In this document: positions 16,944-24,254 of the stretch, in pieces
How positions within the stretch are numbered: the stretch's first letter is position 1
How the letters are laid out: every line of letters begins with the position of its first letter
From: Kribbella catacumbae DSM 19601
Lineage (GTDB): Bacteria > Actinomycetota > Actinomycetes > Propionibacteriales > Kribbellaceae
Direction of reading: 5' to 3'
Length of the DNA stretch: 32,165 bases
Assembly: GCF_000372465.1 (NCBI RefSeq)
Contig: NZ_AQUZ01000086.1
Coordinates: 1-32,165, forward strand
The notes under the pieces: generated by a model
Seen by the model: only the letters and a program-made list of their open reading frames with translations
What the model was told of the DNA's origin: nothing
Databases searched by the model: none
Position numbers and translations under genes: made by a program

Positions 16944-17012
16944 GCACCGACTTGGCCACCAGTGATACGGAGTGAGAGTTCGGGTGGAGTGCAAGCCGCC
17001 TGAGGGTTCTGG

Positions 17013-17699
17013 CTATGGGATCGGGTCCACGGGGATGGCGACGGTCAGGGGTGCGCTGTCGGCGGAATGGCGGCCGTTGGCGTCGTAGGCGACGACTGTG
17101 ATGGTGTGGGTGCTGCCGGGGTCGACAATGCAGGTCGAGAAGACCAGGTCCCAGATCCGGAGGCTGGGCGTCATTGTGTAGTCCAGCAGGCCGGTGATCG
17201 AGTTGTACACCGTGACTGATGTGTACACCTTGTACGCGACCGGTTGCGTGTGGGTGCTGGGGTCCCAGGCGATGCTGTGTAGCACGTTGCCGGAGTACAC
17301 GGGCCGGAGGTTGGCCGGCGCGGCGGGTGCTGGTCCGGGGATGCTTACGGTGGTGAAGGTGAGCTGGATGTCGGGGGCTTTGGGGCCGGTGGTGTTGAGG
17401 ACGGACAGGGTCGCGGTGTAGGTGGTGCCGGCGCGTAGGTCGGTAAAGGTCTGTGAGGTTCGGGAGCCGGTGTTGTGCGACTGGTGTTGTGCGTTCAGTC
17501 GCACGTCGTAGCCGACGAGGACGGTGGTGGCGGCGGGATCCCAGGCGAGAGTCGCGCGGTCGGTGGCAACACTGGTCACCCGGAAGTTCGTCGGTGCGGG
17601 CAGCGTCGTCGCGGCGGATGCGGGTAGTGCCGTGGTCAGGACAGCGCACACCAGTGCCAGGACGGTGGCGAGTATGCAGGAGCGGATGAGCTTGGACAT
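17013..17699 (-). CDS. Secreted protein with two fibronectin type III domains
   Basis: 228 residues. The ATG at 17699 is chosen because AAGGAGG lies 11 bases upstream and because MSKLIRSCILATVLALVCAV opens a signal peptide with a cut after PASA near residue 30. Domain 1 (about 33-118) shows the FnIII pattern PAPTNFRVTSV...ATLAWDPA...YDVRLN...TFTDLRAGTTYTATL. Domain 2 (about 125-225) shows APANLRP...HSIAWDPS...AYKVYTS...HTITVVAYDANGRHSADSAPLTV. No enzyme domain is attached, so it is probably a small extracellular binding or adhesion protein. It has its own promoter region with a SARP-like box 53 bases before the start, and ends at a strong hairpin. Confidence 0.88.
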   Translation of the reverse strand: MSKLIRSCILATVLALVCAVLTTALPASAATTLPAPTNFRVTSVATDRATLAWDPAATTVLVGYDVRLNAQHQSHNTGSRTSQTFTDLRAGTTYTATLSVLNTTGPKAPDIQLTFTTVSIPGPAPAAPANLRPVYSGNVLHSIAWDPSTHTQPVAYKVYTSVTVYNSITGLLDYTMTPSLRIWDLVFSTCIVDPGSTHTITVVAYDANGRHSADSAPLTVAIPVDPIP

Positions 17700-17752
17700 C
17701 GGGACGTCAGCCTCCTTGAAAGCGGGCATACATCTCTTAACGTCTCACCCCG

Positions 17753-17770
17753 CACTGGGGAAGTTCTGGG
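17753..17770 (+). promoter_or_regulatory. SARP-type direct-repeat box upstream of the fibronectin-III gene
   Basis: CACTGGG-GAAG-TTCTGGG with 53 bases between it and the ATG at 17699. The second heptamer and the spacer equal those at 20786, and the first heptamer equals that at the window start. So this copy links the two sequence variants. Confidence 0.75.
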
Positions 17771-17805
17771 AAGCCATTTCGAGGCACGAACCATGCAATT
17801 GCCGG

Positions 17806-18075
17806 CTATAGCCGCGTGTGATCGATCTCGAGTGCGATGCTGACGAGATCGCCGTGATCCTTTCCTGCCCGGACCCGGCTTGGTATTGCCAGTAGCCAGC
17901 CGGCACTCTTGTCTCGCCAAACACTGGTCGCCCACGTGAGCCCGTCTACCGTGGCGAATACCGGAACCCGGCCGAACGGACCGGTTGCTTCCGGCGCGTA
18001 CTCGACCGGTATGGGGGCAAACACCCAGCCACCCACGCCCGGCCAGCGGACGAGGGTGACTGTGAATGGAGTCAA
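17806..18075 (-). CDS. DUF1905-like small protein
   Basis: 89 residues beginning MTPFTVTLVRWPGVGGWVFAPIP. The order of conserved features matches DUF1905: a strand ending in GWVFAPIP, then VPVFATVDGLTWATSVW, then AGWLLAIPSRVRAGKDHGDLVSIALEID. The fold is a small beta-barrel of unknown function. The start is TTG at 18075, overlapping the upstream stop as TTGA, so it is translated by coupling to the monooxygenase-fold gene. No signal peptide. I am fairly sure of the family and know of no established activity. Confidence 0.75.
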   Translation of the reverse strand: MTPFTVTLVRWPGVGGWVFAPIPVEYAPEATGPFGRVPVFATVDGLTWATSVWRDKSAGWLLAIPSRVRAGKDHGDLVSIALEIDHTRL

Positions 18076-18374
18076 AGCTGGGTGGAGTGTGCCAGTTCGC
18101 CGGACTCCACTGCCAAGACTTCACCGACCAGGGCATGCATCTCCCCAAGCAGTGGTAGCTGGGTTGCGTGCTTCATCAGCTGCTCTGGTCCAGCTGGATC
18201 GCTCCAGGTCAAGATGTCCAACCAGACATTGTCCTCGAGCTGTACCAACTCCGCTCGTAGCAGTGCCTGGCAGGCAGCTTGAGCTTGAGCGATGGCCGCT
18301 GGCCGTAGCTGAAGGAGCTGGGCCACATTCGCCGGGTCGATCTTCGCTCGGAACACCTGTACTACGTTCGACAC
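18072..18374 (-). CDS. Small ferredoxin-like (antibiotic-monooxygenase-type) protein
   Basis: 100 residues starting at GTG 18374, preceded by GAGGAG. The sequence VSNVVQVFRAKIDPANVAQLL, then QACQALLRAELVQLEDNVWLDILTWSD and LPLLGEMHALVGEV, has the strand-helix-strand rhythm and the WLDILTW strand of the dimeric alpha-beta barrel group (ABM/Dabb). Members are monooxygenases of polyketide rings, haem-degrading proteins or structural relatives. No catalytic residue pattern lets me choose. It is coupled to the DUF1905 gene. It diverges from the stand-alone SARP gene, and a SARP-like box lies 53 bases before its start. Confidence 0.65.
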   Translation of the reverse strand: MSNVVQVFRAKIDPANVAQLLQLRPAAIAQAQAACQALLRAELVQLEDNVWLDILTWSDPAGPEQLMKHATQLPLLGEMHALVGEVLAVESGELAHSTQL

Positions 18375-18427
18375 GTCTGGTTCTCCTCTTCGAGTCGCGG
18401 AACTGAGACATGTTGTGTCATGGGCCC

Positions 18428-18445
18428 CTTTGGACAACCTGTGGT
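18428..18445 (+). promoter_or_regulatory. SARP-type direct-repeat box upstream of the monooxygenase/DUF1905 pair
   Basis: CTTTGGA-CAAC-CTGTGGT, followed at the same 11-bp period by a third related heptamer CTGAGGC (18450-18456). It lies 53 bases upstream of GTG 18374. This is the least perfect copy, but position, spacer and orientation agree with the others. Confidence 0.5.
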
Positions 18446-18468
18446 TGCGCTGAGGCTGGTGAAGGACG

Positions 18469-18511
18469 CTCAGGCCAACCACACTCCACTTGAAGCGGTC
18501 GTTGGAGCAAT
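18469..18511 (+). promoter_or_regulatory. Conserved upstream element of the stand-alone SARP gene
   Basis: The block starts CTCAGGCCAACCACA and continues CACTTGAAGC. It matches the block at 20857 before the AfsR-like gene at about three quarters of 43 positions, and both start about 100 bases before their ATG. The shared TTGAAG could be a -35 element. The repeats within the block differ from the SARP-type box found before the target genes. Confidence 0.6.
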
Positions 18512-18568
18512 GGTCTGTAGTCACACCGCGTGGCGAGATCACGCGGCCACAGCACATTTGGGGGACTC

Positions 18569-19426
18569 ATGACAATCGCGCACGAACCTGGGCGGCAACT
18601 ACGACTTACGGACCCGCCCGCGGCCGACGGACCGCGATATCGCGTTCTCGGGCCGCTTGAGGTCTGGCAGGGCGAGCGGCTGCTGGATGTCGGAGGGCCA
18701 CAGCAGAGGGCGCTGCTCGCGGTCTTGCTGCTCAACGCCAATCGAGTCGTCGCGACCGACCGGCTGATTGAGTACCTGTGGGGGCCGCATGCGCCGCAGA
18801 CCGCGAGGACCTTGCTGCAGGGTTGCATCTCGCAGCTCCGGCGGGTCCTTCCTTCTGCGGAGGCATCGGCGGGCGAGCAGCCGTTGGTAACCCGCGCGCC
18901 TGGCTACGTACTCAACGTCGCCGCTGATGAGTTGGATCTGCTGCGATTCGAGCGCCTGGCTAAGGCAGCAGCCGACGTCGCCGATGCCGAGCGTCGTGCG
19001 CGGCTGCTGGCGGCTGCCGTCGGATATTGGAGTGGACCGGTACTCGATGGGCAAGATCTCCCCGGCTGCTCAGATGAGATCGCGGAACTGGAGGAACGCC
19101 GATCCGCAGCCCTGGAGGAGCGGATAGCGATCGACCTTTCGCTCTGTGCCCATGCCGGCCTGGTCGTCGAGCTCAAGGCCGAGGTGCGCAGCCATCCGTT
19201 ACGCGAGCGCCTGTGGGCCCTGCTGATCGCAGCTCTGTACGGCCTCGATCGGCAGGCGGAGGCTCTGGCAACCTTCCTCGAACTGCGTGATTCCCTGGTC
19301 GACCAACTCGGAATCGAACCGAGCTCAACCCTCCGAGAGTTGCACCGCCAGGTCCTGGCAGGCACACACCCAGGCGACCTAGTGGTCCCGGTCGCCAACG
19401 ACCGCGATCTTCGCCGAACGGGTTGA
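18569..19426 (+). CDS. Stand-alone SARP transcriptional activator
   Basis: 285 residues. A winged-helix OmpR-type DNA-binding domain covers about 24-116 (RYRVLGPLEVWQGERLLDVG, ATDRLIEYLWG, LQGCISQLRRVL, TRAPGYVLNV). It is followed by a bacterial transcriptional activation domain (BTAD, about 123-268: LDLLRFERLAKAAAD, SHPLRERLWALLIAALYGLDRQAEAL). This is the size and plan of small pathway activators such as ActII-ORF4 or RedD, which bind heptamer direct repeats near -35. The ATG at 18569 follows a G-rich site. The N-terminal two thirds is closely similar to the AfsR-like protein encoded 1.5 kb downstream, so the two are paralogues. It diverges from the monooxygenase/DUF1905 pair and converges on RTX 3. 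It is the best candidate to bind the boxes listed here. Confidence 0.93.
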   Translation: MTIAHEPGRQLRLTDPPAADGPRYRVLGPLEVWQGERLLDVGGPQQRALLAVLLLNANRVVATDRLIEYLWGPHAPQTARTLLQGCISQLRRVLPSAEASAGEQPLVTRAPGYVLNVAADELDLLRFERLAKAAADVADAERRARLLAAAVGYWSGPVLDGQDLPGCSDEIAELEERRSAALEERIAIDLSLCAHAGLVVELKAEVRSHPLRERLWALLIAALYGLDRQAEALATFLELRDSLVDQLGIEPSSTLRELHRQVLAGTHPGDLVVPVANDRDLRRTG

Positions 19427-19443
19427 GCCAAGCCGTCACCCGG

Positions 19444-20730
19444 TCAGAGGTGCTCACAGGATGCGTTCGGCTCCCGGGTGATCGTCGACGGGCTGGTGAA
19501 GATATCGATCTCGCAGTGGTCGTCGCCAGGTCCGCCATTCGCGAGGTCGGCCTGCCGACCATCCTTGATGTCCAGGGTGTCATTGCCGGGACCGCCGGAC
19601 AGCGTGTGCCGGAGGAAGTGCTCCTTGGCGACGATCAGGTCATCACCGGAGCCGCCGGTCAAGAACTCGAAATCCCGAAGGCAGTCCTCGCTGTTCGCAG
19701 GCTTTGTGATCGGACACCCGAGGATGATGCCGACACCTTGGGTACGGAAAATGTAGGAGGCTGCGTTGACGCCGGGTCCTCCGTCGAGAAAGTCCTCGTC
19801 GGTGTCCGTTGCCGATGGACCAGGCCCGCCGTACAGGGTGTCGTCGCCCTTGTCGCCATGCAAGCTGTCCTCGCCGGCATCGCCTTCCAGGTAGTCGTTT
19901 CCGGCAGCGCCAGCCAGCACGTCGTCGCCGTCCCCACCGTGCAGGACGTCGTCGCCGTCGACGATTGGCTGGCCCTTTTGGATATCAGCGGAGTCGGTGC
20001 CGACCAGATGGTCGTTTCCGCCACCACCGTAGAGATAGTCACCGCCTGGTCCGCCCTCGAGCCGATTCGGACCGCTGTTCCCGGTGAGCTGGTCAACACC
20101 GTGGCCGCCATGGACGCCCTCGACGTCAGTCATGATCGTGTCCCGCTCGCCCACTTCGCCGTCGTCGTTGACCTGACCGTCGATGTCGACGAACACGCGT
20201 CCTACCCGGCTGGAGTAGTCGACGGTGTCGGCGCCACCGCCACCGTAGAACCCATCCGGTCCTGGACCACCGTCGAGCAGATCGTCCTGCGGACCGCCGC
20301 GGAGAGTGTCATTGCCCTGTCCGCCCAGTAGCGTGACCGGGCCGCCCGTGGCCGTCAGCCCATCGTTTCCGTCGCCGCCGGTAAGTCGTGCCGGTCCCAG
20401 GAAGTCTGACGTGACCAGGTCGCCGAGGTCACCGGCATCGACCTCGACCGTGTCAAAAGACGTGAGCGGGCAACTGATCGCACTGGCGTTGAGCGCTGCG
20501 CAACCTGATGGCGGCGCGATGGTGTCGGCGGCATCCCGGACGATCAAGACGCTTGCTTGCTGGTCCAGCGTCAGCTGGTTGACCTTGCCCGGCTGGGCGG
20601 TGAATGTCAGAACTCTGTTCACGATGGTCGCGCTGGTGGCTGCGTAAGCGGGGGACCCCGACACCGCCACCAGGGCAGGAGAAACCAACAGAGCTCCGGC
20701 GACGACGCCGGCCATTCGACTTGTGTACAT
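19444..20730 (-). CDS. Secreted RTX-type calcium-binding repeat protein (RTX 3)
   Basis: 428 residues, the longest of the three RTX proteins here. The ATG at 20730 follows GAGGAG at four bases. The signal peptide runs MYTSRMAGVVAGALLVSPAL to a cut after AYA at residue 30. The two-cysteine N-terminal module is present (SGCAAL...AISCP). Many glycine/aspartate repeats follow: GGQGNDTLRGG, GGGGNDHLVG, GGDGDDVLAGAAGNDYLEG and DKGDDTLYGG. One NDDGEVGERD...DVEGVHGG insert occurs. The end carries HCEID...ASCEHL, matching the paired terminal cysteines of the other two. The gene diverges from the AfsR-like regulator and has a textbook SARP-like box 55 bases before its start. Confidence 0.9.
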   Translation of the reverse strand: MYTSRMAGVVAGALLVSPALVAVSGSPAYAATSATIVNRVLTFTAQPGKVNQLTLDQQASVLIVRDAADTIAPPSGCAALNASAISCPLTSFDTVEVDAGDLGDLVTSDFLGPARLTGGDGNDGLTATGGPVTLLGGQGNDTLRGGPQDDLLDGGPGPDGFYGGGGADTVDYSSRVGRVFVDIDGQVNDDGEVGERDTIMTDVEGVHGGHGVDQLTGNSGPNRLEGGPGGDYLYGGGGNDHLVGTDSADIQKGQPIVDGDDVLHGGDGDDVLAGAAGNDYLEGDAGEDSLHGDKGDDTLYGGPGPSATDTDEDFLDGGPGVNAASYIFRTQGVGIILGCPITKPANSEDCLRDFEFLTGGSGDDLIVAKEHFLRHTLSGGPGNDTLDIKDGRQADLANGGPGDDHCEIDIFTSPSTITREPNASCEHL

Positions 20731-20785
20731 GCTGCTCCTCTGAGAGTCGCCGATAGGTGGAGTGTGCACGGGCCTCATCGAGGGA

Positions 20786-20803
20786 TTCTGGGGAAGTTCT
20801 GGG
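20786..20803 (+). promoter_or_regulatory. SARP-type direct-repeat box upstream of RTX 3
   Basis: TTCTGGG-GAAG-TTCTGGG, two identical heptamers at 11-bp period, with 55 bases between it and the ATG at 20730. It lies in the divergent promoter region shared with the AfsR-like gene, about 150 bases before that gene's start. Confidence 0.8.
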
Positions 20804-20856
20804 AGCACTTCCCGTCGCCAGCTCCATGCCGTCCCCGACTCTGCTGTGAGCTCGGC

Positions 20857-20899
20857 CTCAGGGCACTCACAGGGCACTTGAAGCAGTTGCTGGCGAAAT
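20857..20899 (+). promoter_or_regulatory. Conserved upstream element of the AfsR-like gene
   Basis: CTCAGGG-CACT-CACAGGG-CACT forms an 11-bp direct repeat, followed by TTGAAGCAGTTGCTGG. The block is shared with the stand-alone SARP promoter (18469-18511). It differs from the boxes before the RTX genes, so it may bind a different regulator or serve autoregulation. Confidence 0.6.
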
Positions 20900-20952
20900 T
20901 AGTTTCAGGCGCGCGCGGCAGGGCTCGCACGGACAAGGCAACTGGGGGAGCG

Positions 20953-23900
20953 ATGAGTACCGCAGAGGGGATAGGACGGTTGGCGCTTGTGCAACCAGTT
21001 GCCGCGGAGTTGGCACCGGCCACGAGAGTGCGGTACTGCGTGCTGGGTCCGCTTGAGGTATGGCATGGCGAGAGCCTCCTATCTGTCGGTGGCCCCCAGC
21101 AGAAGGCCCTGCTCGCGATCCTGCTGCTCAACGCGAACAGGGTTGTTTCGACAGACCGGCTCGTCGAGTACCTGTGGGGCCCACACCCTCCGACGACCGC
21201 CAGAAGTTTGCTGCAGGGCTGTATCTCACAACTGAGGAGAGTCCTCCCTTCCGAGCGCGGCCTGGAGGCCGGGCATCCGTTGTCCACCCGCGCTCCCGGG
21301 TACACCCTCCGAGTCGACTCGGGACAACTCGACTTGTTGGCGTTCGAGGAGCTCTTCCAGTCGGCAGTCGGCTCCGCTGATGCCGAACATCGCACGCAGT
21401 TGCTTGCCGATGCCCTTGCATGCTGGAGGGGCCCTGTTCTCGATGGACTGGACCTATCCGGATGTCACGAGGAGATTGCTCAGCTGGAGGAGCGTCGGGT
21501 TTCTGCATTGGAGCAGAAGATTGAGGCGGACCTCGCGCACGGGGCCCGCGCTGGTCTGGTTGTCGAGCTCAGGGCCCAGATTCGAAGTCAGCCGTTGCGT
21601 GAGCGACTGTGGGGCCTTCTGGTCGCCACGCTCTACGCGCTGGATCGGCAGGCGGATGCTTTGGCCACGTATCGCGATCTGCGGGCGTGTTTGATCGGAC
21701 AGCTGGGTATCGAGCCGAGCCCGACTCTGCAGGAGCTACACCGTCAGGTACTCGCGGGGTCCGCTCCGCAGGACCTGGTGATCCCGGTCGGCAACCATCC
21801 GGCCGGCCAGCCGCGGCTGGGTACCTCAACTGTGATCGCGGCCCAACTGCCGGCGCCGCCCACCACCTTCGTTGGACGCCGAAGGGATCTTGAGCGCCTT
21901 GATGATCTTGTTGCAGGTATGTCGACCACGATGGCGCTGGCTGTCGTCAGCGGCACGGCCGGCGTCGGCAAGACGGCCTTCGCCTTGCACTGGGCACATC
22001 AGATCAAGGAGCAGTTCCCAGCTGGTCAGTTGTACGTCGACCTACGAGGTTACGGGCCTTCGTCGCGGCTGCGTCCGATCGAGGCCTTGGCCGGGTTCCT
22101 CAGTGCTCTTGGCGTGCCGCCCGAACGGATCCCCGTCGATCTGGAACAGGCCGCCGCGCTCTACCGATCATTGGTTTCAGGCAAGCGGATTCTGATCCTT
22201 CTCGACAACGCTTACGACGCAGGGCAGGTAAGACCTTTGCTGCCGGCCACGCCGGGATGTCTTGTCCTCGTAACTGGCCGGGGTCGGCTGGACGGGCTCG
22301 TCGCGCGAGATGGCGCCCGGCTGTTCCGCTTGGACGTTCTCGATGCGGGGGAGGCCAGGGCACTCCTGACCCGCGTAGTGGGCAAGAGCCGTGTCGATGC
22401 CGAACCTGACGCGGTGGCTGAGCTGGTGAGTCTCTGTGCCCGTCTTCCGCTGGCGCTGCAGGTCACGGGAGCGAATCTGATCCGTCGTCCGCGGCGTCGG
22501 CTCGCCGACCAAGTCAGGGATCTGCGCGCCGGGGAATTGGATGCGCTGGTCATAGGTGACGAGGATCAGTCGACTGTCCGCGTGGTGTTCGCCCAATCGT
22601 ACGGCGCACTCGAGCCGGAGGCCCGCCGGATGTTCAGCCTGCTTGGTCTGGTGCCGGGGCCAGGATTCGATGTCGCTGCGGGCGCGGCACTAGCCGGAGT
22701 TCCGTTCTCTGTGGCCAGGACGAGCCTGAACCGCCTGGTCGGCGCCCATCTGCTCGACGAGCCGGAGCCAGACAGATTCGCGTTTCATGACCTGCTCCGG
22801 CTCTATGCGCGCGAGCAAGCCCAGTTGAGCCATGACGCGTCCGAACGCGAGATGGCGCGCCGGCGATATGAACGTTGGATGCTCGAGATGGCGGATGAGG
22901 CGACCCGGATACTTTGCCCGCAGCTGCTTCGGATCCTGTCAGACAGCCGATCGCAGGAACGCCACCACGATCCCGGGTCAGCGCTCGCGTGGCTGGAAGC
23001 GGAGCGGCTGAACCTGGTGGCGATCGCAACCGATTCCAGCTCCGGCGAGAATCGGGCCACAGCCTGGATGCTTGCGGACTCACTCCGCGGATACTTCTGG
23101 CTGCGTCGGCACAGCGTCGACTGGCTAACTGTCGCAAATGCCGGTCGGGTTGCTGCCGAAGCAGGTGGTGACCTCCGCGCCCAGGCTGCCGCCGAGTTCA
23201 GCCTGGGCATGGTCAGGCTGTGCCTCAACCAGCACACGGAAGCGATGGAGCATCAAAGCCAAGCCCTCAGGCTGTGTGAGACAGCTGGGTGGGATGAGGG
23301 TTGCGCCAACGCTCTCGGCAATCTCGGCGTCCTGCACTTCGAGATCGGCGAGATCGAGACCGCCTCGGACCTTCATGAGCAGGCCCTGCTCATGAATCGC
23401 CGCGCAGGCTCCAAACGCGGCGAGGCGGTCAATCGGGAAAATCTCGCCCAGGTTCACCTTGCGGCCGGCCGGCTCGGGGAGGCCAGCCGCCACCTCTGGC
23501 GAGCTCTCATCCTGCAGCACGAGTCTGACTACGGAAGGGGCGCCACTCTAGAGCAGCTGGGAATCATGTTCGGACGCCGCGCTGAGGACGACCATGCTGT
23601 CAACGCACTGGATCGTGCACTCGGGCACTATCGCACGATCGGCAACCTGAATGGGCAGGCAATGACTCTCGCCGCCCTCGCCATTGTGCGCAGCCAATCC
23701 GGGTTTGCTGAGGACGGGCTCAAAGAGGCCGAGCGAGGGTACGAACTCGTCCAGGAAACCGGAGACCGCGTGACCGAGGCCTGTGTGCTCAACCGACTCG
23801 CGACTGTCCAGACGGATCTTGGCCGGCACGTCGAGGCTGTTGACAACCACAACCAGGCTTTGAGTCTTGCGGTCCAGACCGGGGCGAGGATGCCGGAGAC

Positions 23901-24216
23901 TGAGGCAATGCTCGGCCTTTCCGCTGCACATCTCGCCCTCGGAGCGCACGACCTGTCCCTCGACTATGCCAGGCAGGCGTTGATGCTTGCCGACAGCATC
24001 GGGTATCAGGGCCTGTACGGGCATGCACACGTGATGATCGCGGCCGCTCACGGTGAGCTGGGTGACTTCGAAGAGCTGGCAAAGCACGCGCGCCGTGCGT
24101 ACGCGGTCGCCAAAGAGACCGGGGACGAACAGCTTCGGCGACGCGCGCTGAAGCTACTTGGATCTGGCAGTACCAGAGAAGGCGCAGACGAAACAACTGG
24201 CGGTGCCGAGCGATAA
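20953..24216 (+). CDS. AfsR-like SARP / NB-ARC / TPR regulator
   Basis: 1087 residues. Order: winged-helix DNA-binding domain (about 28-118, VRYCVLGPLEVWHGESLLSVG, LQGCISQLRRVL); BTAD (about 125-270); a STAND-type NB-ARC ATPase with the preamble PTTFVGRRRDLERL, P-loop SGTAGVGKT (near 333-341), Walker B ILILLDNAYD (near 413) and the ARLPLAL motif (near 496); a winged-helix region with HDLLRLYAREQA; and C-terminal TPR repeats (about 740-1060). This is the AfsR plan: ATP-dependent signal integration controlling target promoters through 11-bp direct repeats. The ATG at 20953 follows GGGGGAG. It diverges from RTX 3 and is followed 38 bases later by LAL 3, so the two may be one transcript. Confidence 0.95.
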   Translation: MSTAEGIGRLALVQPVAAELAPATRVRYCVLGPLEVWHGESLLSVGGPQQKALLAILLLNANRVVSTDRLVEYLWGPHPPTTARSLLQGCISQLRRVLPSERGLEAGHPLSTRAPGYTLRVDSGQLDLLAFEELFQSAVGSADAEHRTQLLADALACWRGPVLDGLDLSGCHEEIAQLEERRVSALEQKIEADLAHGARAGLVVELRAQIRSQPLRERLWGLLVATLYALDRQADALATYRDLRACLIGQLGIEPSPTLQELHRQVLAGSAPQDLVIPVGNHPAGQPRLGTSTVIAAQLPAPPTTFVGRRRDLERLDDLVAGMSTTMALAVVSGTAGVGKTAFALHWAHQIKEQFPAGQLYVDLRGYGPSSRLRPIEALAGFLSALGVPPERIPVDLEQAAALYRSLVSGKRILILLDNAYDAGQVRPLLPATPGCLVLVTGRGRLDGLVARDGARLFRLDVLDAGEARALLTRVVGKSRVDAEPDAVAELVSLCARLPLALQVTGANLIRRPRRRLADQVRDLRAGELDALVIGDEDQSTVRVVFAQSYGALEPEARRMFSLLGLVPGPGFDVAAGAALAGVPFSVARTSLNRLVGAHLLDEPEPDRFAFHDLLRLYAREQAQLSHDASEREMARRRYERWMLEMADEATRILCPQLLRILSDSRSQERHHDPGSALAWLEAERLNLVAIATDSSSGENRATAWMLADSLRGYFWLRRHSVDWLTVANAGRVAAEAGGDLRAQAAAEFSLGMVRLCLNQHTEAMEHQSQALRLCETAGWDEGCANALGNLGVLHFEIGEIETASDLHEQALLMNRRAGSKRGEAVNRENLAQVHLAAGRLGEASRHLWRALILQHESDYGRGATLEQLGIMFGRRAEDDHAVNALDRALGHYRTIGNLNGQAMTLAALAIVRSQSGFAEDGLKEAERGYELVQETGDRVTEACVLNRLATVQTDLGRHVEAVDNHNQALSLAVQTGARMPETEAMLGLSAAHLALGAHDLSLDYARQALMLADSIGYQGLYGHAHVMIAAAHGELGDFEELAKHARRAYAVAKETGDEQLRRRALKLLGSGSTREGADETTGGAER

Positions 24217-24254
24217 GCGCACAGCCTGCGATGACGGCGTGAGACTATCGGCAG

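Noticed and set aside
14923..16965. A 680-codon plus-strand open frame opposite LAL 2 and the FAD oxidoreductase
   Set aside because: It is arginine/valine/histidine-rich, has no domain and lies fully antisense to two clear genes. Long antisense frames are expected in GC-rich DNA.
16879..17649. N-terminal extension of the FAD oxidoreductase frame
   Set aside because: The extra ~257 residues are low complexity and antiparallel in feel, overlapping the secreted fibronectin gene in another frame. The ATG at 16878 has a good ribosome site and starts the family homology.
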